DNA from: Tilletiopsis washingtonensis
Taxonomy: Eukaryota > Basidiomycota > Exobasidiomycetes > Entylomatales
Length of the DNA: 64,000 bases
Assembly (NCBI RefSeq): GCF_003144115.1
Contig: NW_020312000.1
Location: forward strand, 312,117-376,116
Reading direction: 5' to 3'
The translations under genes were made by a program, and so were the position numbers. The notes beneath the pieces are model-generated. The model was not told the DNA's origin. It did no database searches and worked only from the letters and a program-made list of their open reading frames with translations. Of this stretch, positions 55,881-64,000 are shown piece by piece. The first letter of the stretch is position 1, and each line of letters opens with the position of its first letter.

Positions 55881-57633
55881 TCAAGCCGTCGCCGTCTCGG
55901 CTGGCCGGCCAAAGGCGCCCAGCGGCGCGGTGGGCATCGAGCCGACGTTGGTAATGCCGGCAGCCTTCTTGCGGCCGTGCACAGCCATCTGCTCGACGAC
56001 CTCGTCGATGTAGTCGGCCTGGAGATAGAGCATCAGCTGCTGTCGTCGCGAGGCGGCTTATCTCGAGACACTCACAAACATGCCAGACGCATCGCTGCGG
56101 AGAAGATGACAATTGAGCCATGTTGCTGAGGCTGTGCAATCAAGAGAACTCACTCGGGTCCGCCGGCGTGCTCGGGGTGGAACTGCACCGCAGCGACAGA
56201 GCTGCGGCGCTTCGCGTTGGCAGCTGGGCGTCGCGCGTCAGCACAGCGCCTCAGTACATGGGCTCCGAAGCTACTCACTCATCTGGATGCCCTCAATCGA
56301 GCCGTCGTTGGCGTTCACGAACAGCGGCTCCCAGCCGGCCGGCCAGTCGCACTCCTCGATGAAGCCCGTGCCCTCCTCGAACGTGCCGAGGCCGGTCGGC
56401 GGGGCGAGCGCGTAGCCGTGGTTCTGGCTCGTGACGTAGACACGGCCGGCGCGCGTGCTCGCGCCGCCGCGGATCGTCGAGAGCGAGATCACGGGCTGGT
56501 TGTGGCCGCGGTTGCCGAACTGCAGTCGCGCAGTCAGCGCCCGCCCGCAACCGGTGCACGGCAGCGGCACTCACCTTCATGCGGTACGCCTTGATACCGG
56601 CGGCGAGGCCAATGATCTGCAGAGGCAGCACACTCAGCAGCTGCACAGGACACTTCACAACGCTGCGGCTCACCTGGTTGCCCATGCAGATGCCGAAGAT
56701 CGGGCGGTCCCACTCGTTGATGGCCACGCGCGTCGTCTCGATCGCCTCGGGGATCGAGTGCGGGCTGCCGGGGCCGTTGGAGAGGAAGAGGCCGTCGAAG
56801 TTGTCGCGCACGGCGTTGAAGTCGTAGTTCCACGGCAGCACCGTGACGCTCACGCCCTGGCGCAGCAGGCTGCGCGTGATGTTGGCCTTGGCGCCAAAGT
56901 CGAGCAGCGCAATGTGAGCGCGCGCCTGGCTCTCGCCGCCCTTGGGGTGCACCGTGTACGGCTCCGTCGTCGAGACGCGCTGGATGAGGTTCATGGCCAT
57001 CGGGTCAAAGTAGTTGCTGGAGTCCGGCGTCGCCTCGTGGCCCTCGCCGACGACGATGCCGCCGAGCGTCGAGCCCTGGTTGCGCAGCAGCGTCGTGAGG
57101 GCGCGCGTGTCGATGCCCGAGATGCCGGGCACGTTGTGGCGCGCACACCACGCGGCCAGGCTCTCCTTGGCCTCAAAGTGCGAGAAGCGGTCGCACAGAT
57201 TCGAGACGATGACGCCGGCGGCCTGGATGCCGCGCGACTCGAGGAACGCACCGACATCCACGTCCGCCGGGTGACCCACGGGCGAGCGGCCGCAGAAGTT
57301 GTCCGGCACGCCGTAGTTGCCCATGAGCGGCTGCGTGAAGGTGAGGATCTGGCCCTGGTACGACGGGTCGGTGAGCGACTCGGTGTAGGAGGTGATGGAC
57401 GTGGTGAAGACGACCTCGCCGAACTGCGTGCGCGGCGCGCCGAACGACTGGCCGACGAAAGAGTGGCCCGACTTGAGGTGCAGCGTCGAGGGCACGGGTG
57501 CCGGCGAGACGGACTGCGTGAAGGTGCCGCCGCCCGGCGGCGGCTTGACGGCCGAGGCGAGGCCGCGGCGGGCACCGGCGAGGCTGGCGCTGCCGGCGAG
57601 GCTGCGGCGGAGGGAGAGGTGTGCGGCGAACAT
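55881..57633 (-). CDS. CPA1: carbamoyl-phosphate synthase, arginine-specific small (glutaminase) subunit
   Basis: Six exons (57633-56674, 56616-56575, 56519-56279, 56223-56154, 56094-56076, 56018-55881) give 489 residues. An Arg/Ser/Ala-rich presequence of about 30 residues suggests mitochondrial import. The N-terminal half has FGEVVFTTSITSYTESLTDP and GISGIDTRALTTLLR. The class I glutamine amidotransferase half carries LDFGAKANI, LSNGPGSPHS, the nucleophile in FGICMGNQ (Cys316) and the pair in VQFHPEHAGGP (His430, Glu432). It supplies ammonia to the large subunit for arginine synthesis. Exon 5 is only 19 nt. The leader contains a conserved-looking uORF (57648-57776) resembling the arginine attenuator peptide, which points to translational repression by arginine. 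Confidence 0.93.
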
Positions 57634-58126
57634 GGCGCGGGCGGCGATTAGGAGAGGGACGGCTGGGCTGCGAGGTGGGCGGAGAGGAGAGACGACTGCG
57701 ACGCTCGCGCTTCAGACGAGGAGGCCTTGTAGACTGCGAGTGAGAGGTAGTCGTCGCGGGTCTGCTGCGTGAACATGCACGGGTCGGCGGGAGTGGCGCA
57801 GGACGAAGGGTGGAGCAGCGGTGCTGCTGGGTGCAGTGGGTGGAGGGACGGCGGGCTGAAGAGTGGGGGCGCTGGATGGATGGTGTGAAATCGATCGAGG
57901 GCGAGGCGCGGCCAGCAGAGCAGATAAGGCGTCGCGCGAAGACAGCTGCCGGCGGCCACCGGCGTCCTCCGCCAGCGCTCTGTGACTCGCCGCGCCGCGC
58001 CTTCCCGGGAAAACTTGAGCGCGCGGCGATCACGTGCGCACGTCTTCCTGCCGCGGCGGCCTCGAGCGGCAGCCGCGACGACGCCGACGACCTTCCGCCC
58101 CACCTCCAGCGTCCTGCCTCGCAGCC
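57634..58126. promoter_or_regulatory. divergent promoter of CPA1 and RPB10
   Basis: 493 bp separate the CPA1 and RPB10 start codons and contain both leaders, including the CPA1 uORF. GATAAG lies at 57923-57928, roughly midway. If the uORF leader is transcribed from about 57800-58000, the RPB10 promoter must be compact. Confidence 0.5.
57648..57776 (-). CDS. uORF in the CPA1 leader, arginine-attenuator-peptide-like
   Basis: An ATG at 57776 opens a 42-codon frame ending TAA at 57648, 14 nt before the CPA1 ATG. Its beginning reads MFTQQTRDDYLSLAVYKA. The fungal arginine attenuator peptide of arg-2/CPA1 leaders contains FTSQDYLSDHLWRA, so the F-T-x-Q, D-Y-L-S and following hydrophobic-aromatic-basic-Ala pattern is shared. 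In Neurospora the Asp before Tyr is essential for arginine-induced ribosome stalling. Here the peptide continues about 24 residues past this core, whereas the Neurospora and yeast peptides end shortly after it. Position directly upstream of the right gene makes chance resemblance unlikely. Stalling is inferred. Confidence 0.75.
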   Translation of the reverse strand: MFTQQTRDDYLSLAVYKASSSEARASQSSLLSAHLAAQPSLS

Positions 58127-58549
58127 ATGGTGAGCGGCGCCTGCGCAGCGTGCGGCAGAGGCGCACCCCGCTGATGCGCCGGCCCCCACGCAGATCATCC
58201 CCGTGCGCTGCTTCTCCTGCGGCAAGGTCATCGGCGACAAGTGGAACGCCTACCTGGCGCTCCTCATCGCCGGCAAGACCGAGGGCGACGCCCTCACCGA
58301 GCTCGGCCTCAAGCGCTACTGCTGCCGCCGCATGGTCCTCACGCACGTCGACCTGATCGAGAAGCTGCTGCACTACAACAGTGAGTGCCGCGCGGGCGCG
58401 AGGGGCCGGGTTCGGGCGGCTGCAGGGGTGCAAGGCGGGGCGGAGGCGAGGCGAAGCGGCGAAGAGGCGAATAGGCGAAGAGGCGACGTCCCTGCTTGTC
58501 ACTTGTAGCAAGATTGCGGCACACATGCGCGCGGATGAGCTCAGCGTGA
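58127..58549 (+). CDS. RPB10: RNA polymerases I, II and III shared subunit Rpb10 (RPABC5)
   Basis: The first coding exon is just the ATG (58127-58129); a 64-nt intron follows and exon 2 (58194-58380) begins [17 protein letters not shown]. The zinc ligands are Cys7, Cys10 and the RYCCRR pair Cys44/Cys45, and [13 protein letters not shown] completes the conserved protein. A normal GTGAGT donor follows HYN in phase 1. The last exon is uncertain. An acceptor at 58508 (CTTGTAG) gives a 41-nt exon ending TGA at 58549 and a 76-residue protein, a normal length. Reading through instead would end at TAG 58506-58508. Rpb10 stabilises the Rpb3/Rpb11-like platform of all three nuclear polymerases. Confidence 0.85.
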
Positions 58550-60161
58550 CCAGCGCGGTCACTCCGGCGGCAGATCGTGGGTGCGCGCAGGCCCTCGAGT
58601 CCTACGATGGCCACGAAGACCGCACGGGCGCTGCAGGTATCAGGGGCATCAGGACTGGCGCCATCGCCCAGGCTGGCGTAGTGTCTTTTATTGCCGGGCT
58701 TTCAAGGAGCGTTTACCTGCGACTTCGGACTGCTATGCTGGGCCGGCTGCGCACGATGGCGAATGTTCGCAGCCTGCGGATGCCGCCTCTTCTGCACGTC
58801 AACCACATGGACGTCGTGTGGATGGCGCTTGTGCTTGGGGCGTACGACGACAGACCGGGCGGCACGGGCCTGCGCGGATGGCGCTTGCCAGCGCTGCCCA
58901 CGCTTGCCAGTGCCGAGCGAGGCCTGGTAGCACTGCAGCCTCGAGCTGCTGCGCAGAGCGCTTCCGTTGTTGGCATTGCGCACCCTTCATTGTACAGAGC
59001 GGCCTCGCGAGATGTGCTGACCTTTCCTTTCCGCTCTTTGCAGTTCACGAGCGGCGACAAACCGCCTGAGAGCTCTCTCGGTCCCACCTCTCTGCTTCCT
59101 CTCCGACATGCGACACGCACGTGCATGCCGGCAACGCGCAGCTTCTCTCGCACACTCATCCATTGTACTCTAGGTCCCTCAGTAACGCCGTTCTGCTCCA
59201 CAAGCTTCTCCTGCTCAGCGCAGTCGTGCCGGCAGTGACTGAAGCTTCAGGCTTGGTGGAACATGCAGCGGCTGTGCAGAGAGAACAAGAGCTGGCCTCG
59301 TGCGGACTGCGCCGCCCCTTGCAGCCTGCACCAGGCCTTCTTGCGCCTCTGCGGGAGGCCCGATGTGCAGCTGCGCTCTCAAGGTTGAGACCAGCAGGTG
59401 CGCTCCCAGGAGGCTGGCAGAAGCATGCACGGCCCCTGGTCGTGGCTCGCACTCGTGCTGAATTGCAAATAGCTCTCGAACGGCGAGGTGCCGGCCAGCA
59501 CGGACTCGACTGCGGTCCGGACGTCGAGCTGCCCTCATCCTGTCTGTGAGCATGACGAGCGATGCGCTCAGCTGCACGCTGTCAGCCGACTTCGGTGAAT
59601 GCGCCGCTGCAGGAGCATGCAGGGCCCGGGCGGCACGACATCGGCAGGTCTTGGTCGGCTGCTTCTCTAGAGAGACGGCGAAACTGCGTGCGTGCGTGAG
59701 CTCAGCATCGGCTTGCGGCAGATGCATGAGCAGGAGGATTTGGGCCGAGGAGCCTGTCATGCTGGACGAGTCGGAGCAGATGGAGTGCGGGGCGGCGGCA
59801 GGCGCGGCACATCCGGCGCTCCGAGCCGCGGCCGCGCCGCCGGCGCTACGCGCGCTAGCGCACCGCCGAGCTTGCTCCGCGGCGGCCTTGTCCTTCCCCG
59901 CACGCCCCTGACGCTGCCGCCGGCCTCGGCCCCGTGTCACGCCAGGCCGCCGGCACAGCAGCTGGCCATCAGCACCTCCAGCACCGCAACAGCATGGCGA
60001 GGGCCCTTCGCGAGACGGCGCCGCTGCTCGCCGGGCCGGCAGCGCACGAGTCGCCGCCGTGCGGTGCGCCTCCTCGAGGCTTAAGAAGACGCGTCACCAT
60101 CGGGCTGCTTCTTCTCGCCAGCCTCGTCCTTGTCCAAGTAGCCCTCACAACCTCAGCCACC
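58550..60161. other. intergenic, glucoamylase promoter region
   Basis: 1.6 kb between RPB10 and the glucoamylase gene. Long frames occur on both strands (for example 59215-59940 minus, 241 codons), but composition is Ala/Arg-rich, they overlap each other and no family motif or splice path is visible. A long regulated promoter is reasonable for a secreted amylase. Confidence 0.45.
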
Positions 60162-61841
<1,680 letters not shown>

Positions 61842-61917
61842 GCAGACGCATGCGTGTGGCTGGCAAACGATAGAAATGTCTCGTGGCGCACGCCCGCATG
61901 CCCACCGCTGTACCTCG

Positions 61918-62634
61918 TCATCCCTTCGCCGGACCGTGTGAGAAGGCGTGACTGTGCTTCTTGATCGCATCCTGCCCCCGTGCCAGCGACGCCTGTGACT
62001 TCTCCTGCAAAGGTGAAGCATGTCTTTAGACACAGCCTGTCTGCACATCGGGGAGTGCCCACTCACCACATACTCGTCATGTGTCATGACGCGCTGGTCT
62101 GCACCACGATCGCCTCAGCTCTGCTGTTCAGCCGCACCTGGCTTCGTGCTGACTCACTCGTCTTCACTGAGATGCCGTCGGCACTGAGGCTGATGCCGCG
62201 CGCCTGTTGCAATGGTCGTCAGCGCCCTTATGGCAGCGCACAGCTAGAGCACCAGCGGTGCTGCTCTCGCTCGGGCGGGCAAGCATCGTCTTCAAGAAGC
62301 GTAGCCAGCATTCCTTATACTTGGCTTTGCCGCAGCGTCCAGCCAGCCGAGCGCAATGGCGCACCTCTCCCTCGCTATCACCTCGCAGCACACGCAGCAG
62401 CAGCACTCACCTTGAGGCCCTGTGCCTGCGCATCGAGCGACTTCTGCACCGCCTGCCCCTTGGCGAGCCAGAAGATGCCGCCGGCGATGGCGAGGCAGAT
62501 GGTGAGGAAGATCCAGTCTGCGCGAGGCGAGGCAGGCACGCAGAGCGTCAGAGCGCTGGATGCACGATGCCCGATGCCATGTGGAGGGCAGCAAGCGGCG
62601 CTGTGCAGACCTGCTCACCTCCCACGGACGCCAT
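61918..62634 (-). CDS. small single-pass membrane protein, 95 residues, unknown
   Basis: Five exons (62634-62619, 62517-62411, 62203-62158, 62098-62067, 62004-61918) splice in frame to 95 residues. The first exon codes for MASVG only. A hydrophobic helix, DWIFLTICLAIAGGIFWLA (about 6-24), is followed by an amphipathic, Gln/Lys/Ala-rich cytosolic or lumenal tail: GQAVQKSLDAQAQGLKARG, then VKTNQRVMTHDEYVEKSQ. I do not recognise a family. The splice path uses standard donors, a CTGAC-type branch before the third exon and exact phases at each of four junctions, which argues against chance. Its stop is 76 bp from the convergent glucoamylase stop. None of its exons is visible as a gene in a simple open-frame search. 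Confidence 0.65.
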
Positions 62635-63261
62635 GGTAGGCAGCGATCGGCAGTCTTCTGCTGCGAGATATATGTAGGCGAGAGAGCGGCGTTGAGAGCG
62701 CGCGGGAGAGCGGCTGCGAGGTGGGGTCGTCGTCGTCGGGAAGCAGGAAAGGAAGATGCGCGCGGCCGCCAGATGGCGAGGGCTTCGGCCGCGGCTCGAG
62801 GCGGCGGCGCCGCCGCGGCTGGCGTGCCGGCGGCTCGCGTGCGTGTGCCGCCGCAAGTGCAAGCTGCTCGTAGCCTGAGAGAGGCAGGCCAGGACCGGTA
62901 CAAGTAAGAGTCTAGCTCGAGGTGCAGAGCCGTGCCGGTCCGCCTTCTTGTGGACCTGCAGCGCCTAGCATGGAGGCCGGGTGCATCCGCCACGAGACAT
63001 GGCTCATGCGCCCTTGTGCCCGGCCCTAGCCGTCCGACTCCACTGCCGGCGACGCTCACACTCGAGGCAGCGGAATGCTCTGGCATTGTCCGCCACACCA
63101 GCAGGGCAGGTGCTCCGGCCGCACGCACGCCGCAGCTCTCCGCGTCGTGTCCAACTCTTTCTCCTGGGTCTCTTGCGTATATCGTGCTACAGGGGCAGGG
63201 GGCGTGGGGGGTCGGGGAACGGGGGACGTGGCAGCTGCGGCGCGGCGCGGCGCGGCGCCTC
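62635..63261. other. intergenic, promoter of the small membrane protein and PP2A 3' region
   Basis: 627 bp between the start of the 95-residue protein gene and the PP2A stop, both on the minus strand. The last part (63190-63260) is a G-rich run on the plus strand. No gene is seen. Confidence 0.45.
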
Positions 63262-64000
63262 TCAGAGGAAGTAGTCGGGCACCCGCCGCGACACGAGCGG
63301 CTCGCCGGCCCGCGGCGCCGGGTCGAACTGCAGGAACGTGTACTTGAGGTTCTCGTCGATCTCCATGATCGCCGCCTGGTTGCCGCAGCGGTAGCAGTAG
63401 TTCGGCGCACTGAAGATCGTCACGACGTTGCGTTCCTGCGACCAGTTGAAGCCGTCCATGACGAGCTGGTGGGCGCGCGCCACGAGCGTGAGGCCGTTGT
63501 TGTGGTTGAACGCCTCGCTGATGTCCTGCCCGAACGTGTAGCCGGCGCCGCGCGGCGAGATGCCCCAGCCGCACCGGTCGTCGGGGTCCGACCACAGCAG
63601 GTCGCACATCGGGCCCTCGTGCGGCACCTCCTGGATGCGGTCGATGGAGCGGATGTGGTCGAGCGTGTCGATCGACGGCGACAGGCCGCCGTGCAGGCAG
63701 AAGATCTGCGCGCGCGCAGCACAGTCAGCGCCCTGCAGGGTCCAGCTCGGCCGCGCGCCACTCACCTGCTCGTCGATGAGCGCCGTCAACGGCAGGTAGT
63801 CGAACAGGTCTGTGAAGTACTTCCACACGTTGGCGTTGCCGTACTTGCGCAGGCACTCGTCGTAGAAGCCGTACACCTGCGTGATCTGCCGGCTCTCGTG
63901 GTTGCCGCGCAGGATCGTCACGCGGTCGCGGTAGCGCACCTTGAGCGCGACGAGCAGCGTCACCGTCTCGACGGAGTAGTAGCCGCGGTCGACGTAGTCG
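63262..64000 (-). CDS. protein phosphatase 2A catalytic subunit (3' part)
   Basis: Two exons are visible, 64000-63766 and 63705-63262, with a 60-nt intron; the gene continues past the right edge. The visible protein begins [12 protein letters not shown] and carries [48 protein letters not shown], the YCYRCGN signature of the PP2A/PP4/PP6 group and the C-terminus RRVPDYFL. The blocks [19 protein letters not shown] and [12 protein letters not shown] match PP2A itself best. The C-terminal DYFL is the site of Leu methylation and Tyr phosphorylation that controls B-subunit choice. The missing N-terminal part should hold the first metal-binding motif GDxHG. Confidence 0.93.
   Translation of the reverse strand, partial: DYVDRGYYSVETVTLLVALKVRYRDRVTILRGNHESRQITQVYGFYDECLRKYGNANVWKYFTDLFDYLPLTALIDEQVSGARPSWTLQGADCAARAQIFCLHGGLSPSIDTLDHIRSIDRIQEVPHEGPMCDLLWSDPDDRCGWGISPRGAGYTFGQDISEAFNHNNGLTLVARAHQLVMDGFNWSQERNVVTIFSAPNYCYRCGNQAAIMEIDENLKYTFLQFDPAPRAGEPLVSRRVPDYFL

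Noticed and set aside
56455-57651. 398-codon plus-strand frame antisense to CPA1
   Set aside because: Shadow of the CPA1 exon. The opposite strand has the catalytic residues.
58381-59238. 285-codon plus-strand frame following RPB10
   Set aside because: It starts inside the probable RPB10 intron. Using it as the RPB10 tail would give an implausibly long subunit.
59215-59940. 241-codon minus-strand frame between RPB10 and the glucoamylase gene
   Set aside because: Overlaps other frames of similar length and shows no family feature.

Overview
The window is nuclear DNA of a filamentous or dimorphic fungus, most likely a GC-rich basidiomycete. An Ustilaginomycotina-type smut relative is my inference, not something the sequence proves. 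The evidence is very high GC, dense short GT-AG introns (mostly 49-66 nt, CTGAC/CTGAT-like branch sites), several microexons, close gene spacing on both strands, and a typical fungal gene set. I see no mobile element, virus-like element, CRISPR array or bacterial operon. Exon boundaries were worked out by hand from splice signals, reading phase and family motifs; each multi-exon model closes in frame, but none has transcript support.

Layout. 1-13 kb: the N-terminus of a secreted protein (minus), urease accessory protein UreD (plus), a CRIB-domain Cdc42/Rac effector candidate (minus), the autophagy kinase ATG1 (plus) and peroxin PEX16 (minus). 13-30 kb: a carboxypeptidase Y-like protease (plus), an alternative NADH dehydrogenase with 11 exons (minus), a PLP-dependent group II decarboxylase (plus), a Bqt4-like inner nuclear membrane protein (minus), the Pol III repressor MAF1 (plus), a secreted histidine acid phosphatase (plus) and an unknown His-rich protein with a PP1-docking-like motif (minus). 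31-43 kb: a small unknown protein (plus), an AGE2-type ArfGAP (minus), eIF5-mimic protein 5MP/BZW (plus), glutamate-cysteine ligase GSH1 (minus) and a membrane-anchored GH17 glucanase (minus). 43-64 kb: ATG13 (plus), UDP-glucose 4-epimerase (plus), an intron-containing tRNA-Ala(AGC), a 1565-residue single-pass membrane protein of unknown function (minus), arginine-specific carbamoyl-phosphate synthase small subunit CPA1 with an arginine-attenuator-like uORF (minus), RPB10 (plus), a GH15 glucoamylase (plus), a 95-residue membrane protein (minus) and the 3' part of the PP2A catalytic subunit gene (minus, running off the right edge).

The genes are mostly unrelated housekeeping functions. Two links stand out. 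ATG1 and ATG13, partners in the autophagy-initiation complex, lie about 33 kb apart. Nitrogen-linked genes (UreD, ATG1, ATG13, CPA1) have CTTATC/GATAAG elements in their upstream gaps, which would fit GATA-factor control. The most interesting signals are the CPA1 leader uORF, the microexons of 6, 10 and 14 nt inside conserved domains, an initiator-codon-only coding exon in RPB10, and several unrecognised conserved-looking proteins.
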